Assembly (NCBI GenBank): GCA_046329195.1
Contig: JAXLVB010000003.1
Location: forward strand, 558,001-622,000
Direction: 5' to 3'
DNA: 64,000 nt
From: JAXLVB01 sp046329195
GTDB lineage: Bacteria; Bacteroidota; Bacteroidia; Cytophagales; Spirosomataceae
Translations under genes and position numbers: made by a program
Shown: one piece after another, positions 8,804 through 16,725 of the stretch
Position numbering within the stretch: position 1 is the stretch's first letter
How the letters are laid out: every line of letters starts with the position of its first letter
Notes under the pieces: generated by a model
Databases searched by the model: none
Seen by the model: only the letters and a program-made list of their open reading frames with translations
Told to the model about the DNA's origin: nothing

Positions 8804-8913
8804 TGCATTAAAAATCATGTAGTTATAAAAATAAACAAGTCGAAAATGACACACAAATTTATAACAGTTATAAACCAATGAGTTTACACTATTTACAGGA
8901 ATGATAATACTAT

Positions 8914-9846
8914 TTACAGATTAAGCCGATTGCGGAACTCGGAAGGCGTGCAGTAAGCGTGTTTTTTAAAAAAGCGATTGAAATACTGAGGCGTATCGAA
9001 ACCCAAACGGTAGGCGATTTCAGACACTTGTAAAGGCGTGTGAATAAGGTAAGATTTGGCTTCTAAAATCAATTTTTCTTGAACAAAAGACGAGGTAGTT
9101 TTACCCGTTAATTTTTTAATAACATCATTCAAATAATTGGCGTTGATATGCAGTTGCTCGGCGATGTCGGATACTGAGGGGGTCGTTTTTTGATGCTCTA
9201 ATTCCGCTAATTCTTGAATTTTTAGGTCTAAAACATGGCGAAAACGGTTAAAAATAGCTTTATTCGTTTTCGTTTCGGCAGAAAGGTTGAGGGTTTGACG
9301 CACATAAATTCGTTTTATTTTATGCAAATAAACGTGCAGTATCTTTCTTAAAAAATCCAATTTATCAGAGGCTTGACTACCCATTTCTTTCAATAATTCT
9401 TGCTCACAATAACGCAAATCTTCCGCATCGTGTGAACTTAAATTCAATACAGGTTCAGACTCGAAGTTAAAAAATGGATAGTCTTGGTCAAAATGTTGAT
9501 GCGTTCTATCCAAACCTGCAAAATTAGAGGTAAAATAAACAACTGTTCCATACAAACGTCCGCCACGCACCCACGATTCCAATTTAGTCGGATAACTGAA
9601 ACACAGACAATTTTGGGTTACAGCGTGTTCTTTATCCGCATTTTTGAAATATAAATCAGCGTTTTCAAAATGAATAATCCTAAAAAAATTAGACCGATAC
9701 AAAGGCATTTCTAATAATTTATCATCAGGCTGGTCTTCCAAACGCATACACATAATGTCCGAATGAAGCGGTTTGCCAATACCATAGACTTTAAAAAAAT
9801 CGGTAATGGTTTCCATCAAAGGAATATGTGTGGTTTGATTTTTCAT
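8914..9846 (-). CDS. AraC family transcriptional regulator
   Basis: A 310-residue regulator with an N-terminal ligand-sensing half (residues 1-180, cupin-like) and a C-terminal double helix-turn-helix: helix pair one around SVSDIAEQLHINANYLNDVIKK, pair two around LQVSEIAYRLGFDTPQYFNRFF, ending in the family signature TPSEFRNR. It is upstream of, and on the same strand as, the FAH-luciferase-domain gene with a 110-bp gap. It therefore likely controls that gene and itself. AT-rich like its neighbour. Confidence 0.92.
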   Translation of the reverse strand: MKNQTTHIPLMETITDFFKVYGIGKPLHSDIMCMRLEDQPDDKLLEMPLYRSNFFRIIHFENADLYFKNADKEHAVTQNCLCFSYPTKLESWVRGGRLYGTVVYFTSNFAGLDRTHQHFDQDYPFFNFESEPVLNLSSHDAEDLRYCEQELLKEMGSQASDKLDFLRKILHVYLHKIKRIYVRQTLNLSAETKTNKAIFNRFRHVLDLKIQELAELEHQKTTPSVSDIAEQLHINANYLNDVIKKLTGKTTSSFVQEKLILEAKSYLIHTPLQVSEIAYRLGFDTPQYFNRFFKKHAYCTPSEFRNRLNL

Positions 9847-10093
9847 AGAGCAAAAGTAAGAAGTCCCTTCTATTCTTTATAAATATAAGTCATTCAAGGT
9901 TAAAAATACCGAGGGGGTATCTATACCATATTTTGAAAAGACAAAATTAGGTTTTGACAAAAAAGAAAAAAGAATGGTATGCACTGAACAAAGCACGGCC
10001 GCAAACCGTTGGCAAGCAAGCATAGTAAGAAAACCCCAAAATGAACTAAGCAACTAAAAGCAAAGTTAGATTAGAAAACAATCGGACTAAAAA

Positions 10094-10273
10094 ATAGAAC
10101 TCAAACAAGAAATAGTACAAATTGTGGACAAGTTGCCCAACGAAGTATTGAGCGAACTTCTGCAATATCTTCGCCAAGTAGAAAAAACTACCTCAGAGAA
10201 AATGCGACTTTCGCTTAACCTCAATACCATTTTGAAAGAAGACCGAGAATTACTTGAAAAATTGGCGAAATGA
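10094..10273 (+). pseudogene. Antitoxin remnant of a Doc-type toxin-antitoxin pair
   Basis: An open frame from just after a TAA (10088-10090) to TGA at 10271-10273 reads as a helical protein of about 59 residues (ELKQEIVQIVDKLPNEVLSE ... KEDRELLEKLAK). No ATG begins it: ATA at 10094-10096 sits where a start would be expected, suggesting ATG-to-ATA decay, though GTG at 10124 could serve. It overlaps the following death-on-curing fragment by ATGA, the usual coupling of such pairs. Its function is presumably lost with the toxin. Confidence 0.55.
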
Positions 10274-10353
10274 TAGACTACCAAGAAGTTCTTGAAATTC
10301 ATCAAGTTTTAATACATGAGTTTGGGGGTTTGCATAGCATCGGGACAACTTGA
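10270..10353 (+). pseudogene. Truncated death-on-curing (Doc/Fic) toxin
   Basis: The 27-codon fragment starts MIDYQEVLEIHQVLIHEFGG, the N-terminus of Doc-family toxins (known family length about 125 residues with an HxFxDGNKR motif, absent here). The frame stops at 10351-10353. Reading one base over after residue 24 gives R-D-N-L-..., close to the family's expected IRD, so a single-base deletion followed by a deletion of the rest explains the ruin. Confidence 0.6.
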
Positions 10354-10964
10354 CTTTCAACAAATTGTAACTTGGATAACAGAACGAGTTACGAGCCGAT
10401 AAAGCTGCCAGCTTGCCACATAATTGCCCCGCAAAAAGGCAGGCTAATGTGCGTCATTTAGGCTGGTCGGCAATCTGATTTTGTGCTTTCTATCGCAGCG
10501 ACGAATCGTAAACTTTGTGCATAGGGCAAGGTAACTGCTACTAAGCCCTCCACGTCGCCCATGCCCCCGTTAGGCAAACCCCTCACCAACCGACATCCCT
10601 ATCCAGGACTCCTCCTCCTACTGAATTTCTAAAGTAAGCCTTGTGGCCTATTCGCCATCATTTCCTCCTTTAAGTAGCCTGGCGCTATTTCTGAGTATTG
10701 TCAACTAAGGAGTTACTGGAAATTAGTTACTGGTTGATTAACCTTTGTAATTTGGTGAATATCAGAAGAATACAAACAGAAAAGATTAGCAGTTTAATAC
10801 AAACTATTTTTACTCACGCACTTATCTGAAAATATTTTTCAAAAAACTGTAAGATTTTTATTGCCCTGCGAATCATTGTTCAGAGATTCTCAAAAACAGG
10901 GCAGCCGAAAACTGCAAAGAGTAGGCATAATTTTAAAATAACGTGGCGACGTACCGCTCAGAAG

Positions 10965-11843
10965 ATGAAAAATGTTAATTCAATCATTTCAAAGGTTGTT
11001 TTTTGTGTTGCTGTATTTTGTAGTGTAGCCCATTCGTATGCTCAAAGTAAAAACCCAAATGAGCATATAGTTACGTCGAATTTTAATGGCAAATCTTACA
11101 AACTAAATGTTTCCCTTCCGAAATCTTATTCAGAGTTCGATACGTTACGTTATCCCGTATTATATGTGTTAGACGGGAAATTCTCTTACCAGTCCTTTAA
11201 TTCCATCAGGGAAGTGTTGGATTTGGCAAAAGAAATAAAAGATGTAATTATTGTTGCCATAGATGGCGAAGGCACTACTAATGCCGACTGGTTTGCAAGC
11301 AGATACGCTGATTTTACCCCATCAAGCCTTCCACAAGCCGACACGCAATGGGCAAAAATGATGAATATCCCCGAAGGAAAATTAAAATCTGGCGGTGCAG
11401 CATTATTTTTGAATACTTTACAAAAAGACTTGATACCGTTTGTTGAAAAAAATTACAAAACTACAAGCAAAAAAGGCTTGTCGGGGCATTCGCTTGGTGG
11501 ATTATTTGCAGGATATTGTCTCGTAAAAAAGCCCGACCTTTTCAACTTTTATGGAATTAATAGCCCTTCTTTTTGGTGGAATAATAGTGAGATGGTAACG
11601 ATTGAGAATACTTGTGCCGAGCAAAATGCAACCCTTTCGGCCAATGTTTTCTTCTCGGCAGGAGCATTGGAAGGCGACATGATGATTGGCCCGATGACTG
11701 CTTTTATGAACGCCCTAAAAAGCCACAATTACAAAGGTCTGCGAATTACTTCTCACATTTTTGAAGACGAAACACACGTTTCGGTAGTGGCAGCTTGCAG
11801 TAGCAGAACGCTGAAAGTATTGTTTGGAGCTAATGTCAACTAA
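10965..11843 (+). CDS. Secreted esterase of the putative esterase (PF00756-type) family
   Basis: A 292-residue alpha/beta hydrolase. Residues 1-27 are a signal peptide ending HSYAQ. It shows LRYPVLYVLDGKF at the N-terminal side, nucleophile elbow SGHSLGG with predicted Ser176, and a terminal His in FEDETHVSV. The architecture matches the Fes/IroE/esterase-D group that splits esters of siderophores, carbohydrates or thiols. Its substrate is unknown. It is AT-rich, like the rest of this stretch. The next gene, a sigma factor, is separated by an inverted-repeat-bounded segment. Confidence 0.9.
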   Translation: MKNVNSIISKVVFCVAVFCSVAHSYAQSKNPNEHIVTSNFNGKSYKLNVSLPKSYSEFDTLRYPVLYVLDGKFSYQSFNSIREVLDLAKEIKDVIIVAIDGEGTTNADWFASRYADFTPSSLPQADTQWAKMMNIPEGKLKSGGAALFLNTLQKDLIPFVEKNYKTTSKKGLSGHSLGGLFAGYCLVKKPDLFNFYGINSPSFWWNNSEMVTIENTCAEQNATLSANVFFSAGALEGDMMIGPMTAFMNALKSHNYKGLRITSHIFEDETHVSVVAACSSRTLKVLFGANVN

Positions 11844-11854
11844 TTTCAACTGTA

Positions 11855-12005
11855 ACGTGAGGTCGGGACTAAATCCTTTTCAATGGACGGATAATTAACT
11901 CTTTTAGGAAGAACATGTTCATAAACGCTTGTTGCAGTATCCTTTCGAGAAGGCGAGTTTGATAACCCAGCCCAGAAATACATATTTGGAATCTCGACCT
12001 CACGT
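11855..12005. repeat. 151-bp segment bounded by 11-bp inverted repeats
   Basis: ACGTGAGGTCG (11855-11865) recurs inverted as CGACCTCACGT (11995-12005). The 129 bp between read on the minus strand as an open, coding-like stretch (part of a 62-codon frame from 12034 to 11846). It may be a small miniature-element-like insertion or the remains of a gene. No flanking target duplication was seen. Confidence 0.4.
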
Positions 12006-12019
12006 AATTTTAAACTAAA

Positions 12020-12517
12020 ATGGACATTAGCCAAAAAAATAAAGAATTTACAAGACTCATAAGAGAAAACAAAGGGATACTCTACAAAATTTGTAATTCT
12101 TATTGTGCCGATAAAGACGACAGAGAGGATTTGGCTCAGGAAATTATTTACAACCTGTGGAAATCATTTGACAGTTTTAATACGCATTTCAAATTTTCAA
12201 CATGGATGTATCGTATCGCCCTGAATGTGGCAATCTCCTTTTACAGGCAAGAAAAGAAATTCAAAAATCATCATGAAATTTCGGAAGGGCTGATGGTTTT
12301 TGAAGAAAATAGTGAAGAAGAAACAGAAAATAATCTCACACGTTTACAAGAATTCATCAATGAACTAAAAGAAATAGACAAAGCGATTATTCTACTATAT
12401 TTAGACGATAAAAGTCATCGTGAAATTGCCGAAATAACGGGTTTTACCGAAGTCAACGTTGCAACAAAAATCAATCGCATTAAAGAAAAATTAAGAACAA
12501 GATTTATAAAAAAATAA
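12020..12517 (+). CDS. ECF-type RNA polymerase sigma factor
   Basis: A 165-residue sigma-70 family factor of the extracytoplasmic-function type. Region 2 is seen as DREDLAQEIIYNLWKSFDSF with FSTWMYRIALNVA, and region 4 as LYLDDKSHREIAEITGFTEV followed by the DNA-binding NVATKINRIKEKLRTRF. It is followed after 13 bp by a membrane protein starting MELDELKTMW, the usual partner arrangement for this group in Bacteroidota. The membrane partner may act as the anti-sigma factor (inference). Confidence 0.93.
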   Translation: MDISQKNKEFTRLIRENKGILYKICNSYCADKDDREDLAQEIIYNLWKSFDSFNTHFKFSTWMYRIALNVAISFYRQEKKFKNHHEISEGLMVFEENSEEETENNLTRLQEFINELKEIDKAIILLYLDDKSHREIAEITGFTEVNVATKINRIKEKLRTRFIKK

Positions 12518-12530
12518 AAACATTAAAATC

Positions 12531-13223
12531 ATGGAATTGGACGAATTAAAAACAATGTGGCTATCTAATGACCAAAAATTAGAAAAAAGCCTAACGCTTA
12601 ATGAGCAAAAAATTGAGCAGATTCAGGCTCAAAAAGTAGTGTCAAAACTCAGACCTATGCTCCGCCAGAGGGTAATAGAGTGTGTATTTCATATCGTAGC
12701 CATCCTATTATTGGCAGGGTTTTTAATTAAAAATTGGGACGAACCTCCCTATGCCTTTTCCGCCATTGCTTTGTTGGCATTCTATACAACAACGCTTATC
12801 AATGCCCTGAAGCAAATCAATTTGATAAAGAATATGGATTTTAATAAGGACTTGGCTACAGCGCAAAGTTCACTGGTGATGCTCCAAACGTATATCATCA
12901 ATTATGTCAAATTGACTATCTTGTTTATTCCTACCTTTTTGGCGTATCCAACCATTATCACAAAGGTTATTAAAGACTATCATATTCAGTACTTGGCTGA
13001 TTTTGATATAATCGCAAAATCAAATGGTAACTGGTGGACACTTCAATTTTGGATGTTTATGGTTTTAGTACCACTTGGTGTATGGTTTTATAATGAGGTG
13101 AGTTATAAAAACATGGACAAAAAGTGGGTTAAAAATTTCATTCAAAAATCATCAGGAACAAGAATAACAAAAGCATTAGAGTTTTTGAAAGAATTACAGA
13201 GGTTGAAGAGAGACGACCTATAA
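12531..13223 (+). CDS. Membrane protein paired with ECF sigma factor
   Basis: A 230-residue protein. It begins with a soluble helical part (MELDELKTMWLSNDQKLEKS to residue about 50), followed by hydrophobic segments at about 52-70 (VFHIVAILLLAGFLI), 74-92, 118-145 and 165-185, and a basic C-terminal tail. The short N-terminal helix before the membrane and the immediate position behind a sigma factor resemble anti-sigma factor proteins of this phylum. I see no zinc-binding HxxxCxxC motif. Role as sigma regulator is inference. Confidence 0.8.
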   Translation: MELDELKTMWLSNDQKLEKSLTLNEQKIEQIQAQKVVSKLRPMLRQRVIECVFHIVAILLLAGFLIKNWDEPPYAFSAIALLAFYTTTLINALKQINLIKNMDFNKDLATAQSSLVMLQTYIINYVKLTILFIPTFLAYPTIITKVIKDYHIQYLADFDIIAKSNGNWWTLQFWMFMVLVPLGVWFYNEVSYKNMDKKWVKNFIQKSSGTRITKALEFLKELQRLKRDDL

Positions 13224-13224
13224 A

Positions 13225-13413
13225 ATTCAGCTCGACGAAAAGGAAGGCATCGCACAGCAGCAGTTTGGCCCAATGGTAGGTTTCGTACAAAATGAAAAGG
13301 CAATTCTGCAATTGAACTTTGGTACAAAACTAACCCATTTGTGCTTCGATTTCCTGCCCGAACGCAAAGCCCCGAATCGCCCAGCTCAATTCAACACCAA
13401 CCAAGAAACTTAG
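13225..13413 (+). pseudogene. C-terminal coding remnant
   Basis: Directly after the membrane protein stop, 62 codons read as convincing protein (IQLDEKEGIAQQQFGPMVGF ... LPERKAPNRPAQFNTNQET) and stop at 13411-13413, but no start codon or upstream part exists in frame. It is more GC-rich than the gene just before it. This is probably the tail of a resident gene whose front was removed where the AT-rich stretch was inserted. Family not recognised. Confidence 0.45.
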
Positions 13414-13475
13414 CCTTGCTCTTGTCCAAAATACAAAGAGTTTATTTTTAACTGTTTAACTCATTCATTGCACTC

Positions 13476-13838
13476 ATGAAAAAAGTCAATATCACTCAAA
13501 AACTATCGCTTTTCACCGAGCGTAGAAGCCCAAAAATCGTCGGCGAACTGAACGGGCAACATGTCAAATTGGTCAAACTCTTTGGCGAGTTTATTTTTCA
13601 CAAACACGATAACGAAGACGAAATGTTTATGGTCGTAAAAGGTTGGTTCACTATGGAATTTGAAGACCACACCGTACGGCTAGAAGAAGGCGAGTTTTTG
13701 ATTGTGCCTCGTGGCGTGGTGCATCGGCCCGTTGCTCCCGAAGAATGTAGTATTATGCTTTTTGAACCCGCCACAACGCTCAATACCGGCGATGTGCAAG
13801 ACGAAGAATACACCAAGGCAGTGTTGGATTGGATATGA
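13476..13838 (+). CDS. Cupin domain protein
   Basis: A 120-residue single-domain cupin. Motif 1 is seen as EFIFHKHDNEDEMFMVVKG (His-x-His...Glu metal ligands) and motif 2 as GEFLIVPRGVVHRP (third His). No signal peptide. Such small cupins bind metals and act as isomerases, dioxygenases or sugar-binding sensors; the function here is unknown. The gene stands alone, with a coding remnant upstream and a convergent gene downstream. Confidence 0.9.
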   Translation: MKKVNITQKLSLFTERRSPKIVGELNGQHVKLVKLFGEFIFHKHDNEDEMFMVVKGWFTMEFEDHTVRLEEGEFLIVPRGVVHRPVAPEECSIMLFEPATTLNTGDVQDEEYTKAVLDWI

Positions 13839-14019
13839 CGTACATTAGCCACTAACAACAAGGCGTTACGCCAACCAAAGGATAGGTGCACACGGTAGTG
13901 AAAGTCAAAACTCGCCGCCAGATTGCTCATGCCACAACCCACCCACTCTCTCCTAATCAACGTCCAAAAGGTAGCTCTGTTCGTAGTTGAAAAGGGCTGA
14001 AAATGCTTTTCGAAGGCCC

Positions 14020-14937
14020 CTACTTCGAACAATAAGCAATAATCTTAAAAGCACCGCTGCCGGCTTTGCGTTCGCCCATTTCTGTATAGACAGCTACAAC
14101 CCCGCTTAATTGTTCAATCAAGGTAAGGTTATTCGTCATCTGCTTTTTTAGATTCGTATTGAAGAGTAAGGAATTGGTGTTTTTGTTCAACTGCTGATTG
14201 ACTTCAATCTCCCGGTGTGTCAAGTCGGTGAGTTCAAATACGATTTTCCGAACATACACGTTTCCTTCTCCTACCATCTCCAAGCGGATCGTCTTGTACC
14301 AGCCCCTTGTGTTTTTGTCAAGGCGATTGGCTAAGCCACTATCTTTGCCATAATGGTTTGGGTACAGTAGCTCAAGCGTAGCAGTTTGTGGTGAATTATC
14401 CTCTTGATTGATTGCATTGGGTACGTTTTGTTTGTCCAGAATATTATCCCTGGCGATGTTCACGTTGCCTTGTTTGGCAACCATTTCTGTTTCATTCTTG
14501 GGCTTGGCATAGCTCACTTCCTGATTGGCATACTCACTTTTGACTTTCACTGATTTCTTTCTTTTTGGTTTTTTGAATGGATCATCTTCGCCTCCCAACT
14601 GATTTGAGTTACGCATGTCTTTACCAAAAGGGTCGTCGTCACCACTAAGTTCGTTTACTTTGCTGGGTCTTTTGCGCTTTACACTGTCTTGGCTGCTGCT
14701 CGAATGGCCAATATTTTTTTCGGTTTCACCAATATAGCCAGCGCTTTTGTTTTTAGACCGTGCATTGGGTTTTTGAACAACTTTCTTTTTGGTACTGTCA
14801 AAAGGGTTACGAGTGTCCGTTTTGGTGCCGAACCCCGTCTTAGGTTTGTCGCTGCCCGATGTAGGAGTAGAAGTGCTGCTCTGAGCGAAAAGCGTAGCCG
14901 TGCCAAGCACCAGCAATAGGGTTATCAGTGTTTTCAT
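14020..14937 (-). CDS. Secreted protein of unknown function
   Basis: A 305-residue protein with a signal peptide (MKTLITLLLVLGTATLFAQ). Residues 20-150 are a low-complexity Ser/Lys/Asp/Gly-rich stretch with several DDPF and NPFDS repeats, typical of a disordered linker. The C-terminal 130 residues are more ordered (ATLELLYPNHYGKDSGLANR, then VRKIVFELTDLTHREIEVNQ). No known domain is recognised. It is convergent with the cupin gene and divergent from the CoA-transferase. Confidence 0.7.
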   Translation of the reverse strand: MKTLITLLLVLGTATLFAQSSTSTPTSGSDKPKTGFGTKTDTRNPFDSTKKKVVQKPNARSKNKSAGYIGETEKNIGHSSSSQDSVKRKRPSKVNELSGDDDPFGKDMRNSNQLGGEDDPFKKPKRKKSVKVKSEYANQEVSYAKPKNETEMVAKQGNVNIARDNILDKQNVPNAINQEDNSPQTATLELLYPNHYGKDSGLANRLDKNTRGWYKTIRLEMVGEGNVYVRKIVFELTDLTHREIEVNQQLNKNTNSLLFNTNLKKQMTNNLTLIEQLSGVVAVYTEMGERKAGSGAFKIIAYCSK

Positions 14938-15247
14938 GGTTGACGTAATAATGTCTATTTGTTTTACCCTACAAAGGTCAGTAGCATTCGCCTCGTTTTT
15001 CTAACCTATTTGGGTGATTTTGGAGAGAAGCTTATCAAGAAAGGCAAGACGTTCTGCCCTATTTTCCAGCCTTGAAGCGACGGCAAGCAAGTACAGTTTT
15101 GTTATCTTATTTCATTTATTTGCAAACAAGTCTCTTAAAAGACAAAACTCGTTCGGGCAATGATTTTTGTTTGTTTATCATTTGACGAAAACCTTTTGCC
15201 CTTCCATCAACCAATAGCAACTTGCAGCCTCAATAAAACACCTTCTT
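14938..15247. other. 310-bp divergent intergenic region
   Basis: This region lies between two divergent genes, so it should hold both promoters. Candidate AT-rich boxes are seen, but no promoter, operator or hairpin can be picked with confidence. Confidence 0.4.
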
Positions 15248-16528
15248 TTGATGAAACCCACCGTATGTAGTGCCCAAGAAGCCCTTGCTTTGGTTCAAAG
15301 TGGCAATCGAGTCTTTGTACAGGGCAGTGCGGCTACGCCCAATGTGCTGCTCAAAGCCTTGTTTGAACGCAAAAACGAGCTCAAGCAGGTGGAGTTGGTC
15401 AGCATTACGACCATCAGCAACCTCCGCTTCGACAAGGCTACCTTGGGCGATAGTTTTTTTGTGAACTCACTTTTTGTATCGGCCAATGTGCGTGAAATCG
15501 TCAACGGCGACCAAGGCGATTATGTACCCATTTTCTTGAGCGAAATCCATTTGTTGTTTCAGAAAGGCATTTTGCCCATTGACGTGGCCCTCATCCACGT
15601 ATCGCCCCCCGACAGACACGGCTTCTGCTCGCTGGGTACGTCGGTGGATATTACTCGTGCGGCCATCCGAAACGCCAAGTACGTGATTGCACAAGTAAAC
15701 CAACAAATGCCCCGCACCCACGGCGACGGCATTGTGCATATCAACGAACTCAGTGCCTTAGTAGAAGTGGACGAAGCCCTCCCCGAAGTCAGTTATCAAA
15801 GCAAAATGACTGATGCCATCCGCACCATCGGCCACCATTGCGCCGAATTAGTTGAAGACCGCTCAACGCTCCAAATGGGCATTGGCGGTATTCCCGATGC
15901 GGTGCTTTCGTGCTTGACCAACCACAAAGACTTAGGCATCCACACCGAAATGTTCTCAGACGGGGTGATTCCACTGGTTGAAAGTGGGGTAATTACCAAT
16001 AAATACAAGAAGAAGCACCGAGGGAAAATCGTTACGGGTTTTGCGTTGGGGACTCGCAAACTCTATGATTTTGTGGACGATAACCCACAAGTATCCTTTT
16101 TGGACATTGACTACGTCAACGACACCAAGGTGATTCGAGCCAACCCCAAGGTAGTGGCCATCAACTCGGCCTTAGAGATAGACCTGACGGGCCAAGTTTG
16201 CGCCGATTCGCTCGGGACGTATCAGTATTCGGGCGTAGGTGGGCAGATGGATTTTATCAGAGGAGCTGCCCTGTCTGAGGGAGGTAAACCCATCATTGCG
16301 CTGACTTCAACGACCTCTAAAGGCGCTTCTAAAATTGTCCCTTTCTTGCAGCAAGGAAGCGCCGTAGTCACCACCCGAGCGCATGTGCATTATGTAGTAA
16401 CCGAATACGGCGTGGCCTACCTGTTTGGCAAAAACCTACGCCAACGGGCTATGGCTTTGTTAGAAATTGCCCACCCCGCCCACCGAGAATGGCTCGAAAA
16501 AGAGATTATTCAGCGGTTTGGGAAATAA
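15248..16528 (+). CDS. Acetyl-CoA hydrolase / 4-hydroxybutyrate CoA-transferase family
   Basis: A 426-residue class I CoA-transferase-fold enzyme, full length for the family. Conserved stretches are LIHVSPPDRHGFCSLGTSVD, MGIGGIPDAVL, IHTEMFSDGVIPLVESGVI, SGVGGQMDFIRGA and VVTEYGVAYLFGKNLRQRA. Members move CoA between acyl groups (acetate, butyrate, 4-hydroxybutyrate) or hydrolyse acetyl-CoA in the cytoplasm; the acceptor is unknown. No signal peptide. Its last 22 or so codons are repeated 140 bp downstream. Confidence 0.93.
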   Translation: MMKPTVCSAQEALALVQSGNRVFVQGSAATPNVLLKALFERKNELKQVELVSITTISNLRFDKATLGDSFFVNSLFVSANVREIVNGDQGDYVPIFLSEIHLLFQKGILPIDVALIHVSPPDRHGFCSLGTSVDITRAAIRNAKYVIAQVNQQMPRTHGDGIVHINELSALVEVDEALPEVSYQSKMTDAIRTIGHHCAELVEDRSTLQMGIGGIPDAVLSCLTNHKDLGIHTEMFSDGVIPLVESGVITNKYKKKHRGKIVTGFALGTRKLYDFVDDNPQVSFLDIDYVNDTKVIRANPKVVAINSALEIDLTGQVCADSLGTYQYSGVGGQMDFIRGAALSEGGKPIIALTSTTSKGASKIVPFLQQGSAVVTTRAHVHYVVTEYGVAYLFGKNLRQRAMALLEIAHPAHREWLEKEIIQRFGK

Positions 16529-16554
16529 GTAGCTAGGGATTAAACACTTTTTTA

Positions 16555-16600
16555 AGCGATTCCATCAGACTCGCCGTCCACCTTAAGTCATGGAATCGCT
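16555..16600. repeat. Perfect 11-bp inverted repeat
   Basis: AGCGATTCCAT (16555-16565) and ATGGAATCGCT (16590-16600) face each other over a 24-base loop, after the CoA-transferase. The right arm carries the ATG of the duplicated tail that follows. It may be a transcript terminator without a clear T tract, or a scar of the duplication. Confidence 0.6.
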
Positions 16601-16670
16601 GTTAGAAATTGCCTACCCTGCCCACCGAGAATGGCTCGAAAAAGAGATTTTTCAGCGGTTTGGAAGGTAA
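16590..16670 (+). pseudogene. Duplicated 3' end of the CoA-transferase gene
   Basis: Bases 16602-16667 repeat 16460-16525 with only a handful of differences and remain in frame to a TAA at 16668-16670. With the upstream ATG it reads as a 26-codon frame MESLLEIAYPAHREWLEKEI and so on. It encodes only the C-terminal helix of the enzyme, so it is a tandem-duplication relic rather than a functional gene. Confidence 0.75.
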
Positions 16671-16689
16671 AACCTTCAATAACATTCCT

Positions 16690-16697
16690 TATTTTTG
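16690..16697 (+). promoter_or_regulatory. Possible -7 promoter box
   Basis: TATTTTTG fits the Bacteroidetes TAnnTTTG consensus and sits 28 bases before the GH43 start, the same spacing as the box before the S9 peptidase. Confidence 0.35.
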
Positions 16698-16725
16698 AAA
16701 ACACTTATCCTCATTCAGACTTGCC

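Larger units (their letters stand above)
9847..10964. other. 1.1-kb gap with decayed toxin-antitoxin genes
   Basis: This long stretch holds no intact gene. It contains the antitoxin and toxin remnants at 10094-10353 and, beyond them, sequence with mixed GC. The 10,400-10,720 piece is richer in C than the flanks and has a few short coding-like runs, but no frame stays open. It looks like a junction of several insertions and deletions. Confidence 0.6.

Noticed and set aside
10380..10620. Possible integron attC-like sequence (GTTAGGC near 10571)
   Set aside because: A GTTAGGC core occurs but the matching upstream GCCTAAC arm was not found at a proper distance, and there is no integrase or cassette gene nearby.
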